DNA from: Pleurostoma richardsiae
Taxonomy: Eukaryota > Ascomycota > Sordariomycetes > Calosphaeriales > Pleurostomataceae
DNA: 64,000 bases
Reading direction: 5' to 3'
Assembly (NCBI GenBank): GCA_030052745.1
Contig: JANBVO010000011.1
Location: forward strand, 558,001-622,000
The notes under the pieces were generated by a model. That model ran no database searches. It had not been told where the DNA came from and worked only from the letters and a program-made list of their open reading frames with translations. The position numbers and the translations under genes are program-made. Below, in pieces: positions 22,616 through 33,977 of this stretch (position 1 is its first letter; each line of letters starts with the position of its first letter).

Positions 22616-24632
22616 GCTGGGCAAACGGCAAAGAGCGGAGAGGACCTCGGTCAAAAGGGAACAAATACAAGAAGAGAAAACAAGATGCAGAAGGGATCAC
22701 AACAGATCAAGCGCTGCTGCCAGGGATGGACCACGACCAAGCAGGCTCTCTCATCGGAAATGGAGAGGTCAATGGCGAGTGTCGGTGTTGTTGTGGGAGC
22801 AAGAGGGAGGGAGAAGATGGAAGATGTGACTCCGCGGCAGTCGGCGCTGAAAGAAATCCGCGGCAAAGAGAACGGTATGAGTCGCACGAAAATTCAGGCG
22901 GGATTGTGGGGTTGAGGCGGGCGCACGGGCCACTTCCTCCAAAATTTCTGTGGTGGAAAAGGCTGCTGCAATGATCGGCTCAGCGACATCGGCCGCCGAT
23001 TGGTCGCTCCTTCCCTCTGCCCTTTTGCCCAGGTCAATTGCCACTGGAGGCAGTCGCGCGACAAGTTCAGGAAAGAGCGAAGAGGCAGAGGGAAGCGACG
23101 ACGCAGTAACACCTTCCTCCATTCTATGTACCTTACTTACAAGTTAGGTAGGATAAGTAGGACGAGTATAAGTCCCAGATCATTGTAAGGTACAAATCTC
23201 CCCCCATCCTCCAAAGCTCCGATAAGAAGTCCCCTACGCACGTGCGGCACTTGAAGACGCAGGTAAGACAGTAGAGGCATTGGCCACTCAGAGATCTAGA
23301 TCCCCTTGGCAGCTTGCCATTTACGGGAAGGAGCACAGCACAGAGCAGCGACCCTGCCTTTTGCGGGGTGGATTTTCGGCCAATCATGAGCCCGTCAATT
23401 GAAGCTCATTCACGTGCTTTTCATCTGTACAGGTCCAAAGGAGGTACTTGGGACAAAGAAGCACTCGATACCGTCAAGTGACGTCGTCTTCGAATCATCC
23501 AAGGCTGGATGGATTTGTCTGCAGCATGGCCTCGACTGCTCGGATGTCGACACTCTCAACGGGGTCCGTGTCTCCTGCTTTCAAACTTCAGGCACATAGC
23601 TCCCGGGCACGATACCAACACGGCTCGCCCGGCCAGACTGAAGACTGCATACGGCAGCCGAAGCTTAAGGAGCGGCTGAGACCCGAAAGGAAGACTCCTC
23701 TGAATGCTGGATGTTTCCTCCAGAGATCCAAGCTGGATGGAAGGGCGTTCGCTCAGACCTCTGATCTGTTGGGTTAAAAAGCCCTAGCCTGAGGCACGAC
23801 CATTTTTATGGTTCCAACGTGCGGGAGCCTGATCTTGTGAGTCGGCAAGCAGTGGCCGTACGATCTCACCTAATGGAAGCGGTGGGCTGCTGAAGAGTTT
23901 GTTCAAGCCAATTTCACGAGCCGAATTCCCAAGAGACATTGCGTGAAAGTCTCCAAACAAGTGTCGTCGGGTACGCACATCCAGCGTTCCACAGCACAGG
24001 GATTAACAAAGAAAAAGATGGCGAACTGCCAGCCACCCCGGCCAGCCACGCAACGGCGAGAACCATTGCACCGAGGAAGCCACCGCCCCGGATCGGGTAG
24101 GGATTCCCGACGCTGCCGGGTACCGAGCTGCCGGGTCCCGAGTTGCCGGGTCCCTTCACGGCTCCCGAAACATCGCGGGCCGGCACGGCTAAAAGCTTGG
24201 CGATGACCACCCATGCAACGAACTGAATTTAGCCAAAAGCCTTGAACATCAGCTTTATCAATTGGGGCTCATGTTTGTTTACGGAAACAAGCTCCTGTGG
24301 TAACTGGACAAGTACGTATCATCAAAGCTTTTACTCGACCTGAATTCGCTCCAGCAGCCTATGCTCTTCTCAAAAGTTCCGAAGAACAAATGGCGAACGC
24401 TTAAACACAGCTTAAACCCATCCTCCATCATCAGGGAAATAATGTACAAGCTCGGCAAATTAAGCTTTTCTCTGCCGAAGGAGATCGCTAGAGCCCAGTT
24501 CGATTCTTGCGAGTGTATTCGTGGAAGGAGACAAAAGGAAATGGGAAGCAGAAAGGACAACACCTCAGCCTGTCATGAAACATGCGTCAACATCCCGTCG
24601 TGTCTTTTTGACTTGTTGGCCATGCCGAGTGT
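22616..24632. other. ILV2 upstream region
   Basis: About 2 kb between the ILV2 start and the 3' end of the next minus-strand gene. A GTACCTTACTTAC/TTAGGTAGGATAAG patch lies at 23128-23160 and a three-copy 15-bp tandem repeat at 24113-24157. No gene could be assembled. Confidence 0.5.
24113..24157. repeat. Three-copy 15-bp tandem repeat
   Basis: Three units of the type CTGCCGGGTMCCGAG; the third is divergent at both ends. It lies in gene-free DNA upstream of ILV2 and has no evident role. Confidence 0.7.
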
Positions 24633-25419
24633 TTACAAACCATCACTGTTCGTTTAGGTCTCACTGTTAGCATCGTCATCAGCATATACGTCGTCACGTT
24701 ACGGCAGCGGCAGGTCGCGCAAGGAGGCGCGGCCAGTGCTGAGCACGGAGGGAGGGAACGGTACATACAGCAAAGCAAGCGTTAGATCGCCATGGATCCT
24801 AGCCTTCAGTTCGATCTCGACCTCGAGGTTCAAGTCCAGACGCAGCTTGAGCGGGTTCTTGCCTTCGCCGCCACCGCCGCCCTGCGGCTGCATCATCTGT
24901 TGCTGTTGCATCTGTTGTTGCTGCATCATGTCCATCTGCGGCTGCTGCTGATACTGGGGCTGGGCTTGGCGGTTCGGCCGGTTGCCGCGGCGCCGTCGCG
25001 GGGCAGCGACCTGGTTCTTCTGCTGCTCGCCCTGCTGTCTCTTCCAGTACGGGTCTTCTTCGTCCTGCGGCGTTGTGGGCTGCGAGTCGGCCGGTGTAGA
25101 GCCACCCTCACGGGTGTGTTCAGGCTCGCGCTCTGGTTCGGGCTCAGGCTCCTCCTCCTCTTGTTGGTACTCTTCGTCGGCAGGCTCGTTTTCTACCTGC
25201 TCGTCGTCCTGGTCCCAGTCCTGTTCCTCCTGGTTCTCATCACCATCCCACTGCTCTCCCTCCTCTTCCTGCTGCTCTTCTTGTTGAGGCTGGTGCTGCT
25301 CATGCTGCGGCGTCTGCTGCTCCTCTTCTTGGTGGGCGTTCTTTTGCTGTTGCTATTGAGCGGTCAGTTCCCGCGCATTCAAGGTCTGGTCCCGGTCTGA
25401 GTCTACTTACGTCGGCCAT
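24633..25419 (-). CDS. Gln/Glu-rich protein with C-terminal LRLDLNLEVEI motif (paralogue 1)
   Basis: Minus-strand exons: 25411..25419 (only ATGGCCGAC), 24769..25352 and 24633..24645, giving 201 residues. After MAD the protein is a run of Gln, Glu and Pro, then a basic patch (APRRRRGNRPNRQ), a Gln/Met-rich stretch, and a glycine hinge leading to a conserved C-terminus: LKLRLDLNLEVEIELKARI followed by HGDLTLALL. The last Leu codon is split CT|N by an intron (donor GTATGT). The final acceptor is a choice: AACAG at 24646 with a well-spaced GCTAAC branch gives ...LALLDGL, whereas an earlier AG gives ...LALLET at 24654. The same motif and intron site occur in the gene at 27749. The role is unknown; I know the motif only from uncharacterised fungal proteins. 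Confidence 0.75.
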
Positions 25420-26198
25420 TGTTGCTGTGTATACTTAAAAGTGTTTGTGGGGGTATGGGATATCTTGGTGTGAATAAACAGGTCAAGACTTAGATGGTGG
25501 GAAGAAATGGGGTAGGTGCAAGTGCGCCGGCAGGTCTCACCAGTGTTTAAATTCGCTCGAGCCAGACAACGGCGAACTGTCCAGACTCCTTACGCAATAT
25601 AGGACCCTGGAAACATGATTCTGTCCCCTGAGCTATTTCCTACGTCTGAATGGGCTCTGCGTCGAGTGACGACATAAATGTGGCTTGAGCAACCGGTTTC
25701 CCGACGAGACACCAGTCAGGAGGCCGGAGATTTGAGACCTCAGATTCATACGGCTTGTACAATGACGTTTGCATCGCCGTCCGACGGCGGTGTCATGGTG
25801 GTTGAAGACACGGGAGGCTGAATGTACCGGCAGGTACCTCTGGAGAGTGATGCATGTCGCTGAAGAGGGTGTGTGGAGCTCAGCCTTTGCGGGTGCGTGA
25901 GGTCATAGTGTGTTTCGGCGGGTAAGGGTTGTAGGGCAGACTTCCCCCCAGACTAACAGGCGATCGCGACGGTTAAAGCCACTAGGTAGGGTAGCATCGG
26001 CGCTATGACGAACTCGCCCAGAAAGGCCCAGACTACGGGCTACAGCACCCATCACCAGCAGCCACTCGCACACTGCCAGTAGCAAACACTGCTTTAACGC
26101 CCAGATTCAAGCCTTATTAGCTGACCGCAGGGAAAGCAATTTCGGACCAACACCAGCATTCCGACCCAACCACCAAAGAAGAAGACCCGACGAAAATC
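25420..26198. other. Divergent promoter region
   Basis: Lies between the Gln/Glu-rich gene (-) and the conserved fungal gene (+). It contains a GTACCGGCAGGTACC patch at 25824-25838; a similar patch recurs at 27225-27269 on the other side of the plus-strand gene. Confidence 0.45.
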
Positions 26199-27167
26199 AT
26201 GGTTATCGGTCTCCTTACTATCGGCGCGATACCGACAGTGATAGGAGTTGGGGAAGCCATTAGCGCACAGAAGAGGCAGAATGCGGCCATGAAGGAGAAG
26301 GCCAAGTTCCATCTCACGGCGACATTATCCGTAGATGGAGGACCCGCAGAGGAGGCCTTCTGCATCCTGACAGATGGGCAGGTGAGTCGACAGACCTCCC
26401 CCATATGGCTAGCGTCTCTAGCCACAGGCCCCTCTGGCTCATCACTCACCCTGATATCGAGTCTCGTCGTGAGAGGTGGTGGGGATAGTTTCCCCTTCGC
26501 CTGGGGGTGTGCGGGATGAGAGCCACGAGGGTAGTTGGTATGACGTTAGAAGAGAGGGTATCAGGAAGACACGGAAAACAAGCTGACACTCAGCCGGGGT
26601 TTGGCGGTGAAACAGCTCTACATCGACCACTCCTCCGCGCCCAAGCCGGGCCACAAGTTCACGGGATACTACTTCACGTACCCCAGCGAGGCGCAACACC
26701 GCGGGCTGGTGAGCACCATCGCCGACGACCCGCCCATGCTCAACTGGCTCTACGTCGACAAAGACACGGGGGCGCTGCGCTACGGAGGGCGGAAAGACAC
26801 ACTGGGCCACGTCATCGGGCCGTGGGGATGGAGTGCCGACGAGGAGTACCTGACGCTGCACGGGGATGACACCCGGTTCATAGCCGTCGAGGACGAGGAA
26901 AGCAGGAAATGGACCGTGTGGCTGGCCCTCGATCGAGATGGCAGGCTCGAGCCGGTTGGACAGCCATCCCTGCCAGCCGGTGAGGGTGCATCAGCAAACG
27001 TCAGCGGCGGTCCGGGGGGTGACCAGACGCAGGCGGCAGGGGAGGAGGAAGGGGCGGGCGGGGAACTGGTTGATGTGAGGACATGTCGCAAGTGGGCTCC
27101 GATCAAACTACGCAGAAGGATGCAGCTGGGGATGGAAAGCCGGTACGTAAAGGGGGAGAAGCAATGA
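26199..27167 (+). CDS. Conserved fungal protein of unknown function
   Basis: Exons 26199..26381 and 26616..27167 (intron 234 nt, phase 0, after ...CILTDGQ) give 244 residues. The N-terminus MVIGLLTIGAIPTVIGVGEAISAQKRQN, a hydrophobic start followed by a Lys/Ala/Gln helix, and the later block LNWLYVDKDTGALRYGGRK...HVIGPWGWSADEEYLTLHG are the hallmarks of a widespread Pezizomycotina family that has no assigned function to my knowledge. The second half ends in a basic segment (CRKWAPIKLRRRMQLGMESRYVKGEKQ), preceded by a disordered Gly/Ala/Glu linker. The N-terminal hydrophobic stretch might be a membrane anchor. It sits between the two paralogous LRLDLNLEVEI proteins. Confidence 0.85.
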
Positions 27168-27748
27168 GGCAGAGGGGGCGTGCCGGAATATGCATAGGTG
27201 TGGCTTAAGGGGGGGACCATCGATGGGTACCTGTACCGGTAGAAGCACTTGACGTACCTGGTGGGTACTTTGGCTCCTTAGCGGGTGAGTTGAGGTTAAG
27301 GGGGCGATGTGGCTTGTCCTAAGTCGAGGATCTGCAGGCCGAAGACGACCGGGACTGACTCTATCCCGATCGATGTACCAGAAGTACCCATGTACCCATT
27401 AGACCGCCACACTCCCCCGTGGGCCACGGCGGATGACGCTCGGCGAGACAATCTAGTCAATCTGATTCGATTCACAGGACATGAACGGGGCAAGGCTGGC
27501 GAAGGGGTATGATTTCATCGGGAGGGTTGACCTCATGCTCGGGCAATCCTGTTTCGGCGTCTCAGGGGAGATGGCTTCGTTAGTTGATATAGCTCGGCCC
27601 GCGCTGTGGTCCTCCTCAGGGACAATTAAAGCCATTTCACTCACAACTTTTGCAAAGATCCAGACCCTTGTGAACAAGATCACCATCTCTCATACTCTCT
27701 CGAACATCCACTCTTCCTCGTCCCACAACAACATCCACCACTGTCATC
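27168..27748. other. Intergenic with GTACCT-rich patch
   Basis: Contains GGGTACCTGTACCGGT at 27225-27240 and GTACCTGGTGGGTACT at 27254-27269, then the promoter and CA/CT-rich leader of the next gene. No coding sequence is seen. Confidence 0.45.
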
Positions 27749-28704
27749 ATGTCTTCCTCACGGCGCCAATCTCAGAAGCAGGCCTACGACTCTGATGGCG
27801 AGGACGTCTCCTCTGAGGAGCAACAGTACCAGCCCCAGCAGCAGCCCCAGCGGCGGCGCCCGCGCACGCAGCAGCAGCAGCCAATGCAGCAGCAGGGGCA
27901 GCAGGGCGGACCCCTCGGGGGTGCCCTCGGCGGCGTTGGCGGCCTCGATGGGGTGACCAACACGGCGGGCGGGCTCGTAAACGGCGCGACCGGCGCACTC
28001 GGTGGCATCACCGGTCAGCAGCTCAACAACCAGCAGCAAGGTGGTGGCAGCGGCAAGAGCGATACACTGCGCCTGCGGCTGGATCTCAATCTCGACGTCG
28101 AGATCACGCTCAAGGCCAAAATCCACGGTGATCTGGAGCTGGCTCTCCTGTACGTACTCCCTCATTCATTCCCTGTTTCTTCTGTTGGACCCCATTCCCA
28201 GCACAACGTTCTCCCTTCCAGCACGGTCGAGGCGGCGAGCTGCTGCCTCGATGCCCTTCGTGCAACGAAGTTACTCGTTGGCCATCTCGAGAGCACCAGT
28301 CACGTTCTTACATAAGTTTCTAAAGGACGGGTTAGAGAGACATAAAAGGGAGACCAAGGCGCGGGAGGGGAGGTTCCCACGGCCGGCCCGCCGCTGCCAG
28401 CAAGCAATGCCCTTCCACGGAAATGGAAACGCAAGTCTTGGGGGGGAGGCGCACCGAACGCCGCCGCCCTCATGTCGATTAAAACCACCTTTTCCCCCGC
28501 GGGCATCGTCAGCGTGGCCGGACCCCAAAGGAACCTCCCCACGTTCCAACCCCGTCGTCGTGGCACCTTTTAACTACCTACACTCGTCCATTGGAAATTC
28601 TGCGAATGGCAATTGTTTCAAGGGTTCCACGACATTTTTTTCATTGGCACGGCAAAGGCGTTGACGACGGGGAACAGGAACTAATCGGGACTAGGAATGG
28701 CTAA
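27749..28704 (+). CDS. Gln/Gly-rich protein with C-terminal LRLDLNLDVEI motif (paralogue 2)
   Basis: The first exon, 27749..28149, is solid: MSSSRRQSQKQAYDSDGEDVSSEEQ, a Gln/Pro/Arg stretch, a Gly-rich segment (GGPLGGALGGVGGLDGV...), then the motif LRLRLDLNLDVEITLKAKI followed by HGDLELALL. The last Leu codon is split CT|N before GTACGT, exactly as in the paralogue at 24.6-25.4 kb. The downstream end is uncertain. An acceptor at 28694 (GGACTAG) gives ...LALLNG and a 137-residue product with a 545-nt intron, matching the paralogue's short ending. Alternatives are acceptors within 28190-28300 or read-through to the stop at 28315 (188 residues). The shared intron position argues for the short form. 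Function is unknown. Confidence 0.65.
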
Positions 28705-31700
28705 TGAGGGTCAAACTACAGGGACACTGGATCCTAAACTCTTTTTGTCTTTGCTTGCGAATTATATTATTGCTTGGGATGAGCGTTCATGAGATGGAAA
28801 TGTCACGAATGGGTTTAAAGCGGCGCAGGGACCGTTTCGCTATGTGTACCGTTAATATCGCCTGCGAGACAAAAAACGGTCTGGGAGAGAGACAGATCAG
28901 AAAAAGCGATTCTCTAGCACTCACTCATCTGCGTGCTCTATTTGCGGCGGCTAGAGTGTACGATACTTTATTACGTTGTACTGTACTTCGATACAATATC
29001 GATTGTCTCTTGTCTACATTTTGGATGCTATGACGCCTCGACCTCCTGTGTCTACCTTGATTTTGAGTCACCATCAGTGATGTGATGATCGATGGTGGGT
29101 GACCTTTGTGATTCTAAAATTGACACACATCTGGTTCATAATTCATTTCGTCTGATGTAGACCTGTGTAGTCCCGTACTAGATCATCTGCCACCAGCCAC
29201 AGTCTCCGCACTCCTGTCATAATGCCCCGGTTCTATGATCCACGCGGAAACGTCCTGTGAGCGGAGCGGACATTTCCTTGAATGCCTATATCAGGTTGCT
29301 CTTAAGACGTTCTGGCCTCGCCACGCCGTCACCATCGCCCAATGACGGAGGGCCGCTTCATCGAGCAAACCGGGACCCCGGGTTTGCCCAATAACCTCGC
29401 GGGGCCGTCCCTCCCTCTTCCTCCTCCACCGGTGATCTTAACGCGTGCGTGTTAAGACCCGCACTCAGTCCTTTGTGGCTTTCGCAGCGAGAGGAGGGCG
29501 GGGAAATGCCCTCCTGCACCAGCCACTCAGGGAGATTAGCCACGTCGTGTGGGTGCTGAAACTTGGAAGGCCTGCCCGTCTGCCAACTTTTCACCCTGCG
29601 ATGTGCTGCGGAGCGACCAGCCTTAGGGAGGAGCCGTTATATGATTGGCGTTATGATTCGCTGCAATCATTTCTTATTCGGACGGCGCTGAAATCATAGA
29701 CTCGATGCGCGGTCTAGACTCTTCCGCTCGGATCGATGAATCGGACGGATCGAACGTCTGAGCCCCTCGTCCTGCATGCGATGTAGAGTACGGACACAAG
29801 TGAGCGACTCGACGTTGATACTCAGCAGTGCAACACCAGGGGGTATCCCGGCCAGTGACAATCACCACGGCCAACTGCATAGGCACTGCCGGACAGCTTG
29901 TACCACTCACCCAACGAAAACACACGAAAACGAGCTGCGCTTCCTGTGCGACGGCTGTCGACATGAGCCAACGCACAAGGGTTGACGGGTCCCGACGTTC
30001 GGGTATCTGAGATACCCGCCAACGACAGAGACGCACAAATCCAGCTTTCCCACGTCCAGGAGTCTGGATCCTCTCGCGCCCTCGACCGCCCAACCAGACA
30101 ATGCTAAGCCTGACGCCGCGAGGAGGCCTAGGCAAGCCACACACCTCAATATGTCCGAATAGCTACGATGTACTCCCAAGACAACGGCGGCACGCGCGTC
30201 CGCGTGGAGAAGCGGCCCCGCAGTGGCGCTGGGAAGATTACAACGCTATATCTGCGCATCTTAAGCGTTTCAGCGTAGAAAGCGAGCTGCCAGGGCGGAG
30301 GTCAACCACAAAGCGACAATGAGCGGTACGCTACCTCCGTACGGGTGTGGGACAGAATAGTGCCAAGACGTCACTGCGTCCGCTGTCAATATGCATTTAT
30401 CCGTTATGTGGCTGATACGGATCGGAGGTCCGCCACAGTTCGACTTTGCACCGAGATTTTCGAGACTCCGGAGTACATCGCAAGTGAAGGTGTACGTACG
30501 GGGTATGAGTTGCGGATGTACAGTACGGGATAATTCAGAAATCGAGGAACATCCATGCGACTCTGTGCTACTTGGCTACCATGCGCCTACCTTCTCTTCC
30601 TCTGAGCACGACTATAGATTATGCCGTCGATACGCGTGTCATTGCTCGAGCGTCGAGGAGGCTGACATCCCCACCGTCGACACGCAGGACCGTCAGCGTT
30701 TTCCCTCGAGTTTCCGCCGCTAGACTCCTGCTCGAGCAAATGGTGTCGTCCACTTGGCGTCACTCGCCGTCTTCAGCGTCGGGTAGCACGGCGAACCAGT
30801 CAAGACGGTCTCACTCAAGTCTCGTTTTCGTGCTGCTTTAGCGCTGGCGTGCCTCGTGGTCCCTCTGGCGGGTGTCCCACACGCTCGAACTTGGGTCCAA
30901 CTCTCACCGACTCGAGCGCCACAATTTGGGATTACGCGTGCTGTGGCCAGCTGGAGAAAAGAGTCAGGTTCAGACGTGCAGTTACCATCTTGCGTCACGG
31001 CAGACTTGAGGTTCCTCGGATGTACAGTATGGTATGTCCTCTGACGAGAGAAAGAGGCGACTTCCAGAGACAAGTGCTCGCATTTCAAGAAGATCTCGAT
31101 TAACGCAGGATGGGAATTTGTGTCGCATGGTGGAAATGGTGGTTGTGACTGATCGGCACACCAACCCCTGACTCTGTGCCATTCCTATGAGAGCCTAGCT
31201 CCTGCACTGCATCATCACACCCATCCACTACGACGTCAGCCACACTTCTTCAGGCTCCAGTCTCAACGCTCCATCCTGCAAAGTGCTCAAGGCTCTCAAG
31301 CCGCAGTTGCAGATGAGGCGCTGGCTAGGCCATCCGGATCACCAAGCGGTGATGTCATCCACTCCAACATCCTGGCGTTAGGAGTGAGTGGCTTGACTCC
31401 TCCAGGAAGCTCGCTGAGAGCTGCTCCTAGCTCCTCCTCCCACACACTGCATCGCTCTTCCCCCTCACCACTGAGCACGTTGACCCGACAGGTGGAAGTC
31501 GCCTCCAGTAGTCCAGTACGAACGGCTGTACCGCCAAAAGTCCTTCGTAGATTCTAGAACCTTAGGCCTTCAGGTTGGACAGAGACGATCCGGCACACTC
31601 GCTCTACGCACCCCACCCGCTAGTGATGTAGGTCGCTTCCCCCTGAGGCCTTGCCAATCTTCCCCAAGGCACGCGCTGACGGACAAGACGCGTCTCAGCA

Positions 31701-31810
31701 TCGCAACACGCAGTGAACCTGCGTCGCTAGCTTATTGTGGTATACGAGCTTCTGTACTACTAGTGCCTGAAAAGGGGTTCAGGCACCGCAATCATACGAC
31801 AAAATCTTAC
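28705..31810. other. 3.1-kb gene-free region
   Basis: The longest gap in the window besides those at 17.8, 22.6 and 40 kb. AT-rich parts lie at about 28740-29180. Frames of up to 156 codons occur on both strands but are low in hydrophobic order, rich in Arg/Ser/Cys and not extendable. A 9-bp inverted repeat lies just before the next gene. Confidence 0.5.
31763..31786. repeat. Perfect 9-bp inverted repeat upstream of the DUF3659 gene
   Basis: The arms GTGCCTGAA and TTCAGGCAC flank AAGGGG. It ends 24 nt before the ATG at 31811, so it would form a stable hairpin in the mRNA leader or act as a palindromic protein site in DNA. Confidence 0.7.
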
Positions 31811-32791
31811 ATGTCGCTGCCGCCTCTGTCTTACCTGCTGAGCAAGGCGCGCGAAATCAACATCATGATGCCCTCCCGCCCCAAGTCGGCGGCCAGCGTC
31901 CACTCCGCTACGTCGGACGCCCAGGCGGCGCCGCCCTCGACACAGCAGACCTCGTCGCGCGGCGACGAAGACGACTTTGAGGTCGAGGAGCTGCCGGACG
32001 AGGGCAACCAGAAGCCCGAGGAGCAGCAGAGAAGCAGCACGCCGGGGACGTCCATGGATAGCAGGAGCAAGAGCCCTGCCTACGTCGAGCCGATACCCAA
32101 GATTCCTCATATCCCTCGCATCCAGCGGGAGGGCTCCCCGACCAGCCGGCGGTCCATCCCGCAATTCATAAAGGATCATCTGGTCGGGAAGAGAATCGAC
32201 GAGTTCGGGGACGTTATAGACGAGGCGACCGGCAAGGTCTTAGGCCGGGTGGCTGGTGATCTGCCGTCGATGGTCGGGAGGTCGATCTTGAACCAGCGGG
32301 GAGACGTCCTAGGAGATGATGGTGAGCTTCTTGGTTATGTCGCAGAGGTAGAGACGGAGGGTGAGGGAACGAAAGAAGTCCCCCGTCAAGGCGAGGGGCC
32401 ACGGCGGCAGCCCTCGCCGAGTCCAACCAGGAGCATCGACGAGTATATGAACTCGAGGGGCAATGCGGGGGCCTTTAGGGTAGATCTTGAGGGAAATATC
32501 CTAGATGCCGATGGGAACATCGTGGGCAGCTTCCACGACAAAAACACGGGGTTTGGCAAGCCAGCGCCGAAAGATGATTCCAAATCCAGGACGCCACCAG
32601 CCAGGGAGGAAAAGAAGCCAGAGCAGGAGGAGCGGCCGCCGAACGCGCAGGCATTTAGAAAGGAGAACGCGGACGAGAGCCCGTCTGATATCTTCTTGGA
32701 TGTGAAGTCGACGACGGAGGGCATCCAGCTGACGATACGGATACCGACCGTTTTCCCGGGGGGAGGTCAGCCGAGAGTGTCAATTTCATAA
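31811..32791 (+). CDS. Small DUF3659 (LEA-like repeat) protein
   Basis: An unspliced frame of 326 residues from the ATG at 31811; a second start at 31865/31868 (MMPSRPKSAASVHS) is equally natural. Residues about 120-185 hold one DUF3659-type repeat pair: GKRIDEFGDVIDEATGKVLGRV then GRSILNQRGDVLGDDGELLG. A third half-repeat, FRVDLEGNILDADGNIVG, lies near 225. The rest is disordered and charged. The C-terminus SDIFLDVKSTTEGIQLTIRI is a short hydrophobic/polar alternating segment faintly like the LRLDLNLEVEI motif of the two upstream paralogues. DUF3659 is a fungal family often labelled LEA domain; its biochemical role is not established. The next gene carries five such repeats on the same strand. 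Confidence 0.8.
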   Translation: MSLPPLSYLLSKAREINIMMPSRPKSAASVHSATSDAQAAPPSTQQTSSRGDEDDFEVEELPDEGNQKPEEQQRSSTPGTSMDSRSKSPAYVEPIPKIPHIPRIQREGSPTSRRSIPQFIKDHLVGKRIDEFGDVIDEATGKVLGRVAGDLPSMVGRSILNQRGDVLGDDGELLGYVAEVETEGEGTKEVPRQGEGPRRQPSPSPTRSIDEYMNSRGNAGAFRVDLEGNILDADGNIVGSFHDKNTGFGKPAPKDDSKSRTPPAREEKKPEQEERPPNAQAFRKENADESPSDIFLDVKSTTEGIQLTIRIPTVFPGGGQPRVSIS

Positions 32792-33977
32792 TTCTGGGTC
32801 TTGAGGAGGTTCTTGTGAACCGGTCTCTGCACGGGCGGTGGTTAGCAAGCAGATCAGGGGGGAACCGGCGTCTTCGGAATGAGGGTGGGATTTCCACAGG
32901 TTGGGCGCTAGGGAGTACTGGAGTAGCACGACTAGTGTAGCCCTCGAGCTAATGACCGTTGTTGTATCTCATCACATCCAGTGTGTCTCACAGTAACAGT
33001 AGAAACATACAGCTGTCAGAGAAACCAAGGCCTGGCTTGGAGCCCTATGAGTCTGTCGTAAGACGCTGCAAACAAGATTCGAAAGAGTAAAAGGATCAAG
33101 AGGCTGCGCAAGACACGGTCAAGACACGGTCAAGACACAGTAGATGACGTAGAGAACGAGGCTTCGGTATCTCACGCCCGGCGTCAGGGAATGAAACGCG
33201 TGAGAGCACTGTAGATCATTACGACAAGGGCGCCGAGCCGTTGAAAGAAAGCAGGAGAGGGGAGTGCCACACCTGCAGAGAGGTGGAGGTGCCGCTGCCC
33301 GCCGTGTAAGTCATTCGCCACACTGACCAGGCAGCCCACAAGCCACACCTGCCAGAACCTGTTTGCCTCCCCCTCCTTGACAGGCATCTGGAGCACGACG
33401 TCCCCTGTTCACTCCAGCTCGACCAGGTTGGCCCGTGTAAGTGAGGTCCCGGCCGAGTCCAATTGCGTCGACGAGAGCTCACACACCTCGTCAGGGCCGT
33501 CCAATGATGTCTGGCACGGAGGCCATTCCACGTCTGACACAGGGAGGGATGATATCGCTGCCCTCTGCCGTCTCCTGCACAAAGGGTTCCTATGAAGTCA
33601 TCTTGCTGGAAAGCCATGGCCATCTGAGCATCCTAGCTGCTCGATTCACTCGTGTGATGCCAGCCACTGCCGATCGGGATTGGGCTTCTGCTGTGGCTGT
33701 GACGTCGTCCGAAACTGGACACCATCGCCATGACGTTGGGAGTAGTTCTCAGGGTGGGAGAGGGGAACTCCTGTCTGCGTGGGCATATAAGGTCGGATCT
33801 GAGGCTGTTCAAGCCTCATTCTCATACTCATCCAGGCTTAGTGTCCTTTGATACACTAAACATCCAGATACAAACACCTACCTGAAGATCTAGGGAATCA
33901 CGATATCACATTCTGATTACTTCATCCACAAGTCACACTTGAGATACCATCCAACCAATTGAAGACACCTTTTGACC
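32792..33977. other. Intergenic between the two DUF3659 genes
   Basis: Contains a three-copy 11-bp tandem repeat (CAAGACACGGT) at 33109-33141 and the promoter/leader of the large DUF3659 gene, with a TATA-like CATATAAGG near 33783. No gene is recognised. Confidence 0.5.
33109..33141. repeat. Three-copy 11-bp tandem repeat
   Basis: Three adjacent copies of CAAGACACGGT; the last has A for the first G. It lies in the spacer between the two DUF3659 genes. Confidence 0.75.

Noticed and set aside
29674-30144. 156-codon minus-strand frame in the 28.7-31.8 kb gap
   Set aside because: Cys/Arg/Ser-rich without domains, no good start context, not extendable by splicing; such lengths are expected in GC-rich non-coding DNA.
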